64,000 nucleotides of DNA from Ypsolopha sequella. Taxonomy: Eukaryota > Arthropoda > Insecta > Lepidoptera > Ypsolophidae. The position numbers and the translations under genes are program-made. The notes beneath the pieces are model-generated. The model ran no database searches and was not told the DNA's origin. It worked only from the letters and a program-made list of their open reading frames with translations. Below are positions 21,380-33,344 of this stretch, piece after piece; positions within the stretch are counted from its first letter, which is position 1; each line of letters begins with the position of its first letter. The DNA lies in contig OW203990.1 of NCBI GenBank assembly GCA_934047225.1, positions 24,345,045 to 24,409,044 of the forward strand. Reading direction: 5' to 3'.

Positions 21380-22880
21380 CATCACGTCAAATACCGATAT
21401 TCATTCTATATTCCATATTCAAAACATACATGAATAGGATTGAAAATATACAAATATATATTTTTTAATTCCTAGTCAGTAAAAATGTTAGAAAAAAACA
21501 CAAAAATAATTAACATTTTATCATTGCAGTATAGAAACTATATAACGTTTCTATATTGCAATGATATAATGTTAATTTATATCTCCTTGCGATGGATAAA
21601 TCGCCAAGTGTTTAACAATGAAATTTATTTCTGTCATAGACACAAAAATAATATCAAAATACTGTACTCAATCTGTAAAATACTACCGGCTACATTGAAA
21701 TATAAATCTATAAATGCAGTAAATAGCCATAGCACCCCAGATCATAAGAACAGCATGGGCTCAACACGAGAGCTGTTGCTCAAGGTGTATATGAAACTGT
21801 AAAAGTGAATAACTATTTTGGTGGCAGAATGTTAAAGCGCAAAATTCCAATATAATAAAATGCCTATTCATATAAGATCTAAACAAAATAAAAATAAATT
21901 CGCGAATTATATAAAACTTACCTTTTGCAATACATGAAAACATTGACAGATTAAAATAGCATTTTATTATTTACTTAAAATTTAGTAACCATCTAATTAT
22001 AGAAAAAGAAGTGCGACTCCCTTTCCATAGACAAACCAAATTTCCACTTGGTTTTGTGAGATGTATTAAGTTATCTTTGAAATAAATAAACATATTCATT
22101 CATTCACTTTTTACAGACAATTTAGCTAGACACATTGCTTCATTGCCAATGATATTTCATCAGTGCCAAATGATACAAAAATAAAAGGCAGCTTTTTTTC
22201 TATTTTCAATTTATTGTCCACCGGCAATTAAAATCACAAACTTAATAATGCGCAAAATTCATGAACAATTACAATCAATCCCTACTTCGAGATTGGACGA
22301 TTCTATTCAATATATCGCTGACTCTGCCAACAGGGTTCCTGATTTCTCCCTCTTCATCATACAAGTCTTCTGTAGAGCTAGAAAATACAAACCTGTCTGG
22401 ATTTATAGCCCTATACTGCCGGTAATGCTGAAGGAAGCTGGATCTAGGCTGAAATCCTAAAATAAGAAAATTAAAAAGAATAGTTAATACAGTCTTTTTA
22501 CATACCAGCGGCGACGTCCATAGATAGGGTTGTCAAAGGATAGGAACTTTCGGGACATATTAGGAAATTTAACCAATGTGTCAAGCAGGAAAATCAATTC
22601 AAAATGGTTTTTTTCTTGTTTTACGTCAAATGGGCTGACGCATGGCCATTACCGCGACTAATTCCAGTAGAAAGCTTAGAAACCGGGAGAGTGGCAGAGA
22701 GTTGATCAGTATTTCTATGGACTTCCGCAAAAATCTACGGAAGTCGGTAACGGACGCATGACTGATACAACGCAACTCCCTTGGTACGGCTACTGATGAC
22801 GTCACAACGAGCCCGAAATATATCTTTAGCAAATTTTTTTTCTTTTCTATACAAAAGTGATGTCATTTCTTCACGACTTG
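21380..22880. other. Spacer without recognisable gene
   Basis: AT-rich spacer. The 105-codon plus-strand ORF at 21485 and other short ORFs have no motif or splice context I recognise. Confidence 0.45.
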
Positions 22881-23190
22881 CATAATGAACCGATTGGGCT
22901 GAAACTTTGAAGTGCAATTCTAAAACTTTGAAAAGTCATAGGCAACTTATTATCCCATAAATGTTATGTTATGGCATGTTATGTTTAGTTCCCATGTTAT
23001 GGCAATGAGGTGTCAAGTTTCTATAGAAATGCTTAGTGTTACTCTTTCACGCCATATCGGTATACCTACTGAAGCGATTGGACTGAAACTTTGCAACAGT
23101 AAAATTCCAGACATTGGCTACTTTTTTTTCATAAATCAATGCCTATGGGATGGCAATGGGGTTTTAAGTTTCTTTAGAAAAGTGATGTAA
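22880..23190. repeat. Imperfect direct duplication
   Basis: GATTGGGCTGAAACTTTG (from ~22892) and GATTGGACTGAAACTTTG (from ~23076) head two copies about 185 bases apart, each ending with GGCAATG(A/G)GG and TTTCT(A/T)TAGAAA. Confidence 0.55.
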
Positions 23191-23204
23191 AAAAATGTAC
23201 GTTG

Positions 23205-23319
23205 TACAGTGGAGACCGCATCAAGTAAGACACATTGGACTTTGTACCTATCTTATATTCTTCTCTGTAGGGGCTAATGTCGTACTGCAAGTGTATAGCT
23301 TGATGTGGTCTCCACTGTA
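23205..23319. mobile_element. Short TIR MITE, 115 bp
   Basis: TACAGTGGAGACCGCATCAAG at the left is inverted as CTTGATGTGGTCTCCACTGTA at the right. Confidence 0.7.
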
Positions 23320-23711
23320 CGTATACACAAATAGATATCAATAAAAAAATTTATTTAATAAGTTACCAACGTACTAAAAGAATTGGTATTTATAAAAAGA
23401 AAAATAAACATGAAAAAACATCGTCGGTGTTACCGAGGTGTTCCCGAATGTGTCACAGTCCACACAGGCACACACGCTTTTTACCCGCAAAAGCCACTTT
23501 ACCTAACAGAGAAATACGTTCTATAAAATTAATGGTCCAAAAAATATTAACAGCTATGCGAGCACGTACGCGTCGATAAGATAAATTTGACAGATAGAAT
23601 CGATAAATTCTAAACGTAAGAGTTACATTTTTATTTATCGAATCGATGTCGAGTCGATACCAAGTTCATGCTAGTACCCCAGATTCGATAGGAGTACACA
23701 AAAATGTAATC

Positions 23712-23743
23712 AACGCGGGCGAAGCCGCGGGCATAAGCTAGTA
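23712..23743 (+). repeat. Lepidopteran 'gcgggcgaagccgcgggc' tail
   Basis: AACGCGGGCGAAGCCGCGGGC followed by ATAAGCTAGTA is a repeat end found very widely in Lepidoptera. It is useful mainly as taxonomic evidence. Confidence 0.6.
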
Positions 23744-23744
23744 T

Positions 23745-25080
23745 ATTATAAAATACAAAAGAATAATTTTTTTAAAGAGACAAAATGTTATAAATAGTAA
23801 AAAAATTGTATAATGTATTTGACTCAAACTCAAACTCAATTTATTGATAAATACAATTATTTAAACGTCAATATTAATTTACATTATTAGCGATGAATTA
23901 TTAACATTATTCACACTACGTATTATATTATGATTATATATGATATGTTAAAGATTAGGTTTTACAATAAAATATTTTTATGAATTAAATTAGTTAGGTA
24001 ATTATAGTATTTTTACATTATTTTCTTATTATCTAAGTACTAAATTTTTGGTTTATTTTGTATTTGTTGATGTGTAATATTCCTCAATACCATAGAACGC
24101 TTTTTTAAGTAGCAATGCTCTTAGTTTAGTTAGGAATGTTGTGTTTTCTATACAAGATTTAATTTCATTAGGAAGTGCATTGTATATTTTAGATCCTACT
24201 TTATAGACGGACTTTGTGGATTTAGATATTTAGATGACAAAGATCCACTTATGGTTGGCTAGAATTGAACAAAAATTGTAAGAATAAAATTTTTATCTAT
24301 TTTAACAATTTATGTTTTTCGAATTTATGGTTAATTTTATTTTATTTTATTGTTATGACATTTCTTTTGAATGTTATTTTTCAATTTTTATTTTTTAATT
24401 TTTTTGTGTTTTAGTACGTAAGATTTATTTCAATATTGTAACTTTGACGTGTATAAGTGTGCTTTAACTGCTCCTATATACTTAATAAACGCTTTGACTT
24501 TGACTTTGACTTAGATAAATTATATTTTAGTATATGGAGTTTGTTAGAATGGCGGGTTCCGGTCATTGTTCGATTTTCCGGCTGCCCTTGATACAAACTT
24601 CTAGCGGACAATGCACGGAAGTGAAAAATCTATTATGATCTTCGATGCAATGCAATGTGCATTCGTTTTCATCGAAGATCTGGATTAATGGATCTGGTAA
24701 CTCTAATAAAAAATAAGAATCATATAAATATCTACCTCGTCTGAAAAATTATTACGTAAAAATAAAACAATGATAATATTATCAAAATCTTATTGAAAAA
24801 AATCTTAAAGGAATACACACCAACTTCCATATTTAACATTAAACAAATTTTATTATATTATCACAGAATATCAATACAACTTCTGCATTTTATAATTCTT
24901 TTTCTAATACTTTATGTCAACCCGTTTAAAATTTTAAGCGGTGCGATAACAACAAGAAATTTCATTGCCTCCTTTAATTCTACTTTAATACGGCCGAAAA
25001 GATACCACAAAGTATTTTCACCTTTGATTTAATCAAAGATTTTTACACGTTAATTCCCATTATTATTATTCCAAAAATCA
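23745..25080. other. Spacer without recognisable gene
   Basis: Very AT-rich, with CTCAAACTCAAACTCAA near 23825 and a TTTGACTTTGACTTTGAC run near 24495. The 79-codon ORF at 24793 is Ile/Leu-rich and unsupported. Confidence 0.45.
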
Positions 25081-25121
25081 AAAGGATCATTTAATTGCAA
25101 AATGCAGAAGCAAAGTAAAAT

Positions 25122-25363
25122 TCAAACTTTTAACACACGGCCATCCTTTGTCCTAAATATAGTTGGAGGAGCATGGTTGTGATTGTCAATCATTTCAATG
25201 ACTGTCCCAGTCCTGTCCAATACAAGGCGCGCTTTGCATCCCGTTTTTCCTTGCTTAAGAGAGCAATACAGACGCTTCGTACTGCCCATATGAACGTAGG
25301 TGAAACCTTGATAAAGAGCAATCTGACCTCTTCCTCTAAAACTGGGTATGTATTCAACTTGAC
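25122..25363 (-). CDS. mod(mdg4): E15: alternative terminal exon, subfamily III
   Basis: GTATGCTGCAG then GT-CAA-GTT gives GQVEYIPSFRGRGQIALYQG. The 80-residue tail has C34, C43, H62 and H64, and FTYVHMGSTKRLYC replaces the Trp-Tyr-Cys of its neighbours. It shares the IPS/T-P-RG-x-G-x-I-x-x-Y opening with E16 and E17. The frame also stays open upstream through the acceptor (MYAA), which is intronic. It stands 750 bases from E16. Confidence 0.87.
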
Positions 25364-26032
25364 CTGCAGCATACACAGTAATAATTAAATCTTATCTTAT
25401 AAGTTACGGTTTTATGACATACCTTTTATAGCGGGTGTAAATGAACAAGTATCTTTAAATGCAAAGGCATAGTTATCATACTGAATAATTTTCCCAAAGA
25501 ATCATACCCGCAAATGAACAATATACCTATAATTCTCCTTCCCGTACTAACTTTGAACACCCACTGTTTTTGTATGTGTAATTTTTTTTTAATTTCCCGT
25601 TTTTTTCCTAGCGAGAGTTGTTCGGTATGATCAGTAACAAACTGTTTTATTTAAGACACCTGTCCATTTACACTCGGTATACCATACAAAAGAAGACGAG
25701 ACGGAATCTTAAGCAGGAAGAACAAGATTAAACATACGAACAGCTTTATAATATAATGTACGTGGTTGGTAGCAATAATACCTCTATATATATGGTATTG
25801 TTACGGAAGTACTTAACATTAAATAAAATGAAGCAAACTGGTTAAACTAATACAAACATGAAAGAACTGAAAAACTAGAGCTAGATCAAATATAAAGGAG
25901 AAGGCAAACACTATAACTATAGCATTAACATATATTTAAAAGTCTATAGAAAGCCTGCTACATGGTAAAAACTTAATTATGATCTTAAATTTTAGACGAT
26001 AGCAAAACATGATAGCGGAAAAGCTTGATCAT

Positions 26033-26038
26033 TTTATT
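26033..26038 (-). promoter_or_regulatory. Poly(A) signal for E16
   Basis: AATAAA about 70 bases past the E16 stop. The same CATAATAAAATGATCAAG context recurs after E17 at 27100-27105, so it was duplicated with the exon and kept. Confidence 0.6.
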
Positions 26039-26108
26039 ATGTAAATTTTCGTTTGTCATAAATTTTCATAACATTAATGATGAGTAATGATGAGTTTACG
26101 AGTATCAA

Positions 26109-26341
26109 TCAAAGTCTGACAATTAATCCTTGTGAAGTCCGCAAAAGAGTTGGTGGTGGATGATTGTGCTCCTTGATCCCTTGAATGACAACTCCTCGTT
26201 CACAGTCCACTTCGAGCTTGGATTTGCAGTTCTGTGATTTCTTGGAGCAGTACCATCTTCTACCCATGCGAGAGTAGGTATAGCCCTTGTAGACCACAAT
26301 GCGACCATCACCACGGGGGGTTGGGAAGAATTCCACCGTAT
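26109..26341 (-). CDS. mod(mdg4): E16: alternative terminal exon, subfamily III, with signature Trp
   Basis: ATATATCAG then AT-ACG-GTG gives DTVEFFPTPRGDGRIVVYKG. The 77-residue tail has W30 two residues before C32, then C39, H59 and H61 in HNHPPP; an extra Cys lies at 47. It ends IVRL-TGA, a TGA where most cassettes use TAG or TAA. E17 is its tandem duplicate about 1.03 kb upstream. Overlapping ORFs on both strands are shadows. Confidence 0.88.
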
Positions 26342-26915
26342 CTGATATATGGGAACAAATATTCATTCTATCTTGGCCTCGCTAATACTAATCTTACTCC
26401 AAAAAGTGGCGACAGCAGTCCCCGTAAAAAATGTGTGTCACGCCATCACCATGGAATTATCATAAAATATAATTGAAGCGCTACGTATTATTGATTTTCT
26501 AATTTGTAGAATACAAAGGATGATGCAAATTTTGGTACCCTTCCAATAGCTATGTGTGTTACATCTTCGGGTAGCTCTTTTTGTTTTGAATGGAAGTTAT
26601 TATGGCCTCTAGTTCCAAATCCTAGTCCGTTCAGAGTTATACGTTACTGAACATGTAAGTTATAGCAATAGTCATTAAACTATCCAAATATTAATATTTC
26701 ATGACATACTAGGCATTAATAGCCTTCACATGCCGAACTAGTTTATTCTAAAATCTAGTTTGACCGGTAACATAATACCTATATAATTTTCGGAATTTTT
26801 TTTATAATTAATTATTTCATGCACTTTTAAATAATTTTATTGTCTTTTATATTACATAATAAAAAAAACATAACAACAATCTTCTTTCTTTATAATCATA
26901 TCTTTATATTGTATA

Positions 26916-27061
26916 TGTCAACCTAAAATTATAAAATCCGATAGATTATAATTTCACTAAGAGATTATAAATTCACTGTAGGCTTTTTTTAGGTTGTTTA
27001 TAAATTAACCTAACCTAGTGAAATTATAAACTATCGGTTTATGCAATCCCACTTGGGTTGA
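26916..27061. mobile_element. TIR/foldback MITE, ~145 bp
   Basis: GTCAACC and its inverse GGTTGAC bound nested inverted blocks (CCGATAGATTATAATTTCACTA and TAGTGAAATTATAAACTATCGG). It lies just 3' of E17. Confidence 0.6.
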
Positions 27062-27099
27062 CACACTGTTGAAAACCTGATACTAAAAATCTTGATCAT

Positions 27100-27105
27100 T
27101 TTATT
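27100..27105 (-). promoter_or_regulatory. Poly(A) signal for E17
   Basis: AATAAA 35 bases past the E17 stop, in the same sequence context as the signal after E16. Confidence 0.6.
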
Positions 27106-27139
27106 ATGTAAGAGTCACAAATTTTAATAGTAGTAAGAT

Positions 27140-27375
27140 TCAAATTCTGACAATCAATCCTTGTGAAGTCCGCAAAAGCTTCGGTGGTGGATGATTGTGC
27201 TCCTTAACTCCTCGAATGACGACCCCTCGTTCGTTATCTACTTCGAGCTTAGACTTGCAGGATCCCTGGGTTCTCTTCGAACAGTACCATCTTCTACCCA
27301 TGCGAGAGTAGGTATAACCCTGATATAGCACAATGCGACCATCGCCACGGGGGGTTGGGATGAATTCTACCGTAT
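27140..27375 (-). CDS. mod(mdg4): E17: alternative terminal exon, subfamily III, with signature Trp
   Basis: TCATATATAG then AT-ACG-GTA gives DTVEFIPTPRGDGRIVLYQG. The 78-residue tail has W30, C32, C40, H60 and H62; one residue is inserted between the Cys ligands relative to E16 (TQGSC for SQNC). It ends IVRI-TGA. The acceptor tract is weak (alternating TA). Its 5' end lies 262 bases from the E18 stop. Confidence 0.88.
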
Positions 27376-27637
27376 CTATATATGAAAAACAAATAAATAT
27401 TACTGCCAATGCACAATTTCATAAATTTGTTGTAAAGCTTACAACAAAAGATATGAGACTTACCTCCGATTTGGTTGGGCATAGGTACTTTTTGGTGCAT
27501 AAAGAAACGACTGTCAATTTGTATACTTGCTACAAATTTATTCAATTGAAAGAAATAAGAGAGAAGAAGAAAGAAGAAGATAGCTGCCAATTTATGCCAA
27601 TCCTCAAAGAGTCAGATCACAATAATGCAAAAGAAGA

Positions 27638-27873
27638 CTAGCCGGAAATTTTCAAGTAGAACCCGGTACTAAGCCGCTTGTAAACCGGAGGTGGGTGGTG
27701 ATGGTCGTTTGCGCAAAACGTGACCTCCGTCTCATCAGCATTCAGGAAAATCCTCGCTTTACATCCTTTAGCTTTCTTTGAGCAGTACCAGTGCCTTCGG
27801 GTCGTTTGAGCGAAGGTAAATCCATCTGCCATCAGCAGCCGATTGCCCTCCTTGATGCTAATAAATTTAATAC
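27638..27873 (-). CDS. mod(mdg4): E18: alternative terminal exon, His-rich ligand site
   Basis: ACTGTTTGTAG then GT-ATT-AAA gives GIKFISIKEGNRLL. The 78-residue tail has W29, C31 and C38, then the run DHHHPPP (H58-H60), so the X between the two His ligands is itself His. FTFAQTTRRHWYC is distinctive, and an additional Cys sits four residues before the His run (C54). It ends LKISG-TAG. No close duplicate is in the window. Confidence 0.87.
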
Positions 27874-28527
27874 CTACAAACAGTATGAAATATAAACAGA
27901 TTCATAATGATTTAACCGCAATCGAAGTTATAACGAACAAGACATACGTTTATTCTCTAAGGTTACAAATTTCAAGTTCTTTAAGTTTTCATTAAGAGTT
28001 TCGGTTAAGTTTCTTTTTGGTTGTACAAATCATGTCCTTTACTTTGTTTAATTTCTTTTGAATGTTTGAAAAACTTCTATCTATCGCTTTGTGGTCTGAA
28101 AATAACAATATATTTAACACAATTTGACATGAATATTTACTAGTATTGAAATTAAAGGTTTTTAGGAATCTTTTACAAATGTAATGTGTTTTGGTCTACG
28201 TTTGCTTAACAATTTTAGTGCAAGATTATTTTAAATTAAACTAGTTATTGCCTACGGCTTCACAACTTCACAAGCGTTGATTTATTTTGTGTCTAATACT
28301 GAACTGTCTTACTCTAGATAATCTTATACAATATGTAGATATAGTTGTTAATCTGACCTATTGTGTGAAAGTGAAAATAGCAAATTTGGTTTTGATTGCA
28401 ATAATAAACAAGAAATACGTCACAATAGTTAGTTTAATTATAAAATTTTAAAGCAATGCGTTTCTGAAGACAAAACTAATGTTTTCCTTGGATTATAAAT
28501 TACCGGAAAAAAGGCCCATCCAGATGA

Positions 28528-28533
28528 TTTATT
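28528..28533 (-). promoter_or_regulatory. Poly(A) signal for E19
   Basis: AATAAA 40 bases past the E19 stop, within an ATCATCTGG/ATTATCTGG-flanked block also kept after E20 (29451) and E23 (34115). Confidence 0.65.
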
Positions 28534-28572
28534 AAAGGAAAACATGAATTACATTTCTTACTTCAGATTTAA

Positions 28573-28811
28573 CTAAATTTTAATATATTCTCCGGAAGTC
28601 TCCGAGTAGGTGTAGCTTGGCGGTGGATGATCATGGTCTTCATCAGCATACACTATTTTACCGTCATCATCCAGTTTCACTCGCGCCTTGCAACCGGCCA
28701 GCTTCTTTGAACAGTAGAAATTCTTTCGATTGTGCATTTGTGAGAATGTGTATCCGTGAAACATTAAAAGACTCTTTTTGCGTTTTGTCGGTATGAATTC
28801 GTATAAGTAAT
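28573..28811 (-). CDS. mod(mdg4): E19: alternative terminal exon, subfamily IV
   Basis: TTATTTTAG then AT-TAC-TTA gives DYLYEFIPTKRKKSLL. The 79-residue tail has C34, C41, H60 and H62 with Asp between the His ligands (HDHPPP), and SQMHNRKNFYC before the first Cys. Triplet with E20 and E23; E23 is the closer match in the finger. TAA stop. A ~115-bp minisatellite lies just upstream. Confidence 0.89.
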
Positions 28812-28888
28812 CTAAAATAAAATATGTATTTCACGTTATAGTATCTAGGACGTAATAATTTGTAAGCAAGAGTTTTGAAGGATTTCTT

Positions 28889-29205
28889 TGTCCGTTGAGG
28901 AAATCCTATATCCACATTTCAGTTAGACCCTGGTCACTATGTTGTAAAAAGTAAACAACAATACCGATTAAATAAGCCCAAAATCGAGAGGTCTACTGTT
29001 GTCCGTTGTGGATATCCCATATCGACCTCCTAGTCCCTTCTTCCGACCCTAGTCACCAAGTGATATACAAAAGTACTAATTAAGAACGATCAAATAAGCG
29101 GAATTTCGTGAGGGCTACTGTTGCCCGTTGAGGAGATCCCATATCCACCTTCTAGTCTGTACAACAGACTCTGGTCACCATTTTTTACAAAAGTAATGAA
29201 CAAAC
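28889..29205. repeat. ~115-bp imperfect minisatellite, three units
   Basis: Units start near 28889, 29000 and 29122, each with (T)GTCCGTTG(A/T)GG ... ATCC(T/C)ATATC(C/G)AC and a later CTGGTCAC or CTAGTCACC. Strongly diverged between units. Confidence 0.6.
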
Positions 29206-29450
29206 TTCAGGCAGAAATCATACTTCGGCCGCCATTTGTAAAACTGGTCTTTATTGGCACGGGTTACATCAAATTTTATCAAATGTTGTTTCTTTTATCA
29301 ATTGAGGTACCGGTTTTATCCTAAACACAAATTTATTTTTCGATAAAAAAATCCATTCCATAGAATCTAACATTAATACGAGTTTAGGGCAAAAAGCATT
29401 CAAATATCAAATCACTGAATGACCTTAGGAAAGAAGGTCCATCCAGATAA

Positions 29451-29456
29451 TTTATT
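29451..29456 (-). promoter_or_regulatory. Poly(A) signal for E20
   Basis: AATAAA 20 bases past the E20 stop. Confidence 0.65.
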
Positions 29457-29475
29457 ACATTTCTTACGCCAAATT

Positions 29476-29714
29476 CTATAGTTTAATATATTCTCCGGAA
29501 GTCTCCAAGTAGGCGTAGCTTGGCGGTGGATGATCATGGTCTTCATCAGCAAAAACTATTTTACCATCATCATCCAGTTTCACTCGAGCCTTGCAACCGG
29601 CCAACTTCTTTGAACAATAGTAACTCTTTCGATTGCTCTTTTGCGAGAATGTGTATCCGTGAAACATTAAAAGACTCTTTTTGCGATTTGTCGGTATGAA
29701 GTCATATGAGTAAT
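29476..29714 (-). CDS. mod(mdg4): E20: alternative terminal exon, subfamily IV
   Basis: TTTTTAATTTTAG then AT-TAC-TCA gives DYSYDFIPTNRKKSLL. C34, C41, H60 and H62 as in E19 and E23; SQKSNRKSYYC marks this copy. It ends YIKL-TAG. 79 residues. A short TIR element sits only about 30 bases upstream of its acceptor, squeezing the space for a branch point. Confidence 0.89.
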
Positions 29715-29742
29715 CTAAAATTAAAAATGTATTTTAACACTA

Positions 29743-29927
29743 TACTGAAGCCGATTCTGAAGGCTTTAATAAGGTCTTAAGGCTTTTAGTGCTGTCAAAA
29801 CTAAATTTTCTTGATTGCAAGATTAGTCCTTACTTGTTAGGAACAGAAGCAGAATTACTTTGGAAACTTTTTTTAAGTTTTGACCGTACTAAAACTAAAA
29901 TTAAAGCCTTCAGAATCTGCTTTAGTA
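29743..29927. mobile_element. TIR MITE, ~185 bp, next to the E20 acceptor
   Basis: TACTGAAGCCGATTCTGAAGGC is matched in inverse by GCCTTCAGAATCTGCTTTAGTA, and a further inner block (TTTAGTGCTGTCAAAACT) returns near 29885. Confidence 0.7.
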
Positions 29928-29929
29928 TC

Positions 29930-30770
29930 TTTGTAATGATTAGTAAGCAAGAGTTGTGAAGGTTTTCTTCAAACGACAAAAACCTCGATGAATCATTTAA
30001 AAACAGTATTGTTGTTTTGTGTGAAGGCTATATTTCAACCAAAGTTGAATATAAAAACGATTGGTGGGCTAAAACAATTGTAGTTCCAAAAAAATATCAA
30101 AACTAACGCATAGTTTCCCAAGAAATTTGGCTACCATGATAATAATCTTCTACATATAATCCATATCTACTAAGGAACTAAAACAACCTGCCGCTAAACA
30201 ATATTCATAAAAATATTTCATGCCTTAATAAAAGATCTATCGATCATAGATGTCAAAACATAATTGGCTTTGTGAATTTACAGGATTAAAATGAAAGTGG
30301 AATTACGAAGAAAAGTATTACTCCTAAGACAAAAATGGTTGATAGAACTTCCAAATAAGGTATAATGGGTATACTGAATGTATCAAAAGGTATTTACTTA
30401 TTACACAATTCAAGAAACAAACAAATGAACACCTTATTCTAACAATTTTTATTATTCTTTTTCTTATATCTAAGCCATACGAAACAAATAAGTTTACGTG
30501 GAAATGTAAAAACAAAATTAAACGGCTAAAAAGATAAAGCTTGGCATTATGCTGTCTAAGTCATACGAAACAGAAAAGTGTTTTCAGGCGAAATGTTACA
30601 AAATTTTAACGCCCTGAAATATTCCGTCAATTAATCAGAGAAAATGCGAATAAGTTAGTATCAGCAACCACCTTAATCACATTTCAAACAAAAATAAAAA
30701 AAGCTGCGGCCACATCTCGATCCGCCAATATACGAGTACTATACACTTTACAAATTCTAACCCAACCTTA
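29930..30770. other. Spacer without recognisable gene
   Basis: AT-rich; CTAAG(C/T)CATACGAAACA occurs twice near 30470 and 30557. ORFs here look random. Confidence 0.45.
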
Positions 30771-30774
30771 TTAA

Positions 30775-31168
30775 TTTTTCAATGCATGTGCTCGTAAAGG
30801 CCCACTTTTTATGCATCAAAACCGAACAGAAAGTCGATTATTTTGCCCTAGGGCTTTATTATTTTATTTTTTTTTAATTTGTTTGCAATGGTTGGCTAAC
30901 CTGCAGCCTTTCCTTTGCACCATAGATGTTATACTTTTTTTTCCACTGTTTAACGACTCTAGATACAATTCTTTTGCGCCAATCATAATTTAAAGTTCAC
31001 AAGATTATATTTGTTTTCATTTCCTCACACTATGCATTGAAAAACGTAGTATGATACACGGGCGTAAAAGCAATAAATTACTCGGTTACGTTTAAAACAC
31101 TCGCTACGCTCGTGTTTTAAATCGTCCTCGTAATTTATTCCTTTGCGCCCTTGTAGCATAAACTACTA
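30775..31168. mobile_element. Hairpin MITE family H, copy A
   Basis: A ~390-bp element. One end is TTTTTCAATGCATGTGCTCGTAAAGG; the other half is an imperfect hairpin with the core CACTCGCTACGCTCGTG and outer arms AGTATGATACACGGGCG and AGTTTATGCTACAAGGGCG. Copies B-D run the other way. Confidence 0.75.
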
Positions 31169-31448
31169 TTATTACCACTTCCATTGTTATATTAACTACT
31201 TAAAATGGCAATTCTCTCTTTTGAATTTGTTTAGTTCCTAAGATTTCCAAATTTTTTATCCTTATGAGCTATGAATGTTTTAAAATATAAATGAATGTCG
31301 GAAGACGCTGGTATCTATTGTACAGTGCTACACACTAGCATAGATGCCAACGGCTATCCTTATTAGTTAAGACTCACCTTTGTATTTATGTTTTTAAGTC
31401 TATATAAGGATAATTTGTTATATGCTTTATGTAATAAAGAAAATTTTT

Positions 31449-31478
31449 ACTTTTTTTACTTTTTTTACTTTTTTTACA
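31449..31478. repeat. (ACTTTTTTT)n short tandem repeat
   Basis: Three 9-base units of ACTTTTTTT in a row. Confidence 0.85.
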
Positions 31479-31526
31479 ACCTGTGGCACCAAATAAATCT
31501 TCTGTACTGTTTAATATTACGGTAAA

Positions 31527-32313
31527 ACGTCAGTCACTTAGCGCAAAGTGCATAACTTAACTTTGTTTTTCTTGTTAAGATATGAAAAATTTAAAAACAT
31601 TTTGGTCTGTGGCAATTGACGCCAATAGTTCAGTATAAGTGAGGCTTATAAAGCAAGAGTTTGAAATTGTATATACAATTGGTCATGATATTTTCAAAAC
31701 CAACCTAAAATGCTGTTTTAACATTGTTAGGACAAGTTCATGACTAATAGTGCATTACAAACTCCTGCTTCATAAACCTCTCTAATACTGAACTATTGGC
31801 GGCAATTGCCATATACCAAGAGATTTTTCCATTTTTAACATCTAAACAAGAAAACGAAGTTAAGGTGATATACCGTGCTAGCAAAGGTCCCCGTTACTCC
31901 AGGCAGAAAGACCCGCAGTGCGAAAGGGACGGAATCGGGGAAAATTGTCAAAAAGTCGGTTTTAAATTAATTCAAAATTAACTAAAATAGCTACAAAAAA
32001 TTCCATAACCAGTAATTTAGGTGTAGTTAAAACCCATCTAAATAAATATTTTTCAAGTCTGTATGCTATCCCAATTTGTCAGAATATCAAAAAAAGTGTA
32101 AATTTAGACCTGATTTCAATAATTATTTCTATCGAATGAAATTCCTTCTATCCCGTTTCTGATAGACCAAAATCTAGTAAAAGGTTTCAAAATTGTTATA
32201 CTAATTTATTTTACTTGGAACTTCATTAAAAGAGCAGATAAATAACTTCAAAAAGTGTCAATTTTCACGGTATAGCCCCTTAAGTTATGCACTTTGCGCT
32301 AAGCGACTGACAT
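31527..32313. mobile_element. TIR element, ~790 bp, with nested MITE
   Basis: GTCAGTCACTTAGCGCAAAGTGCATAACTTAA and its inverse (TTAAGTTATGCACTTTGCGCTAAGCGACTGAC) bound the element. A second palindromic insert is at 31611-31810. The right part, from about 31866, is related to 55888-56150 and 56990-57400. Confidence 0.7.
31611..31810. mobile_element. Nested foldback MITE, 200 bp
   Basis: GGCAATTGACGCCAATAGTTCAGTAT at the left is inverted at the right as ATACTGAACTATTGGCGGCAATTGCC. It has been inserted into the larger TIR element. Confidence 0.7.
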
Positions 32314-32470
32314 TTAACCTTAATCACAAATAATACCATAGCCATCATACTATCCTAATATATATATCCATATCCTATCTACAACATAAATAAATGTATA
32401 AAGATTTCAATAATCCACTAGTAGGTAACTGTATATATGTATATATACGTAGCGCTTTTGATAACGTTCC

Positions 32471-32715
32471 TTAACTACTTATTTTGATACACTCTCCAGA
32501 TTTTGTGAACATGTATTTTGGTCGATCATGAGTGTGATAATTATCTGCATGAATAATTTTGCCACAGTAATCTAGTTTGACGGTAGCCTTGCATCCATAA
32601 GCCCTTTTCGAACAATAAAAAGTAGATTTACTGTGCATTTGATAGAAGGAATAACCGTTGTATTTCATAGTATACTTCCCTATTTTGGTTGGAAACAGCT
32701 TGTATTGAAGATTTT
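32471..32715 (-). CDS. mod(mdg4): E21: alternative terminal exon, subfamily IV relative
   Basis: ATCGTTTCAG then AA-AAT-CTT gives ENLQYKLFPTKIGKYT. The 81-residue tail has C35, C42, H61 and H63 (HTHDRP), with YSFYQMHSKSTFYC. An extra Cys at the middle turn (DYCGK, C51) and one near the C-terminus (ECIKISS) are unusual. A single copy with no close duplicate; E22, upstream, shares the LFPTK opening. Confidence 0.87.
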
Positions 32716-32965
32716 CTGAAACGATTTAAAGAAACAAAAAAGAAACAGTTGTATTACATATTTTTAACGGCACATTACAGTCACAATATAATTTAATATT
32801 TGGCTATTCTGGGGTTCACATACAGTTCCACGGAGACTAGGCGAAGAACAAAAAAAAAACTCAATTAAAAGTCTTTCAAAAATATATTATTTATAATAAG
32901 AAATAACAAAATGGAATCCATAACCACCTTACATCTAACTTACTATAATAAAGATAAAGTTCGTA

Positions 32966-33324
32966 AGAGGCCGGTGCAGTAATCCTATTTCATACAAACG
33001 AAATACCAAAACCATTTGTAAATCATAGATATTCTTAAGGTGGTGTGTATTTATTCCGATTGCATTACATAATATCTAGGTACCCAAACATATATTAAAT
33101 AAGAACGATGATTTAAACATGAAATATGAGAGCAATAAGCTTTCTATGGAAATTTTAAATAGATAATAGTGTCGTCTTTAAATCAGTGTCATTTCAAAAT
33201 ATTTAGGAACCTAGATATTCTGATATCCAATCGGAATAAACACGCACTATCCTAAGAATATCTATGATTTACAAATGATTTTGGTATTTCGTTTGTATGA
33301 ACAAGGATTACTGTGCCGGCCTCT
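32966..33324. mobile_element. Foldback MITE, ~360 bp, abutting E22
   Basis: AGAGGCCGGTGCAGTAATCC is inverted as GGATTACTGTGCCGGCCTCT; the arms extend over 100 bases (AAATCATAGATATTCTTA and its inverse). It ends 21 bases past the E22 stop. A diverged arm may survive at 8640-8710. Confidence 0.75.
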
Positions 33325-33344
33325 AAAGGAATAAATGGTTTGTA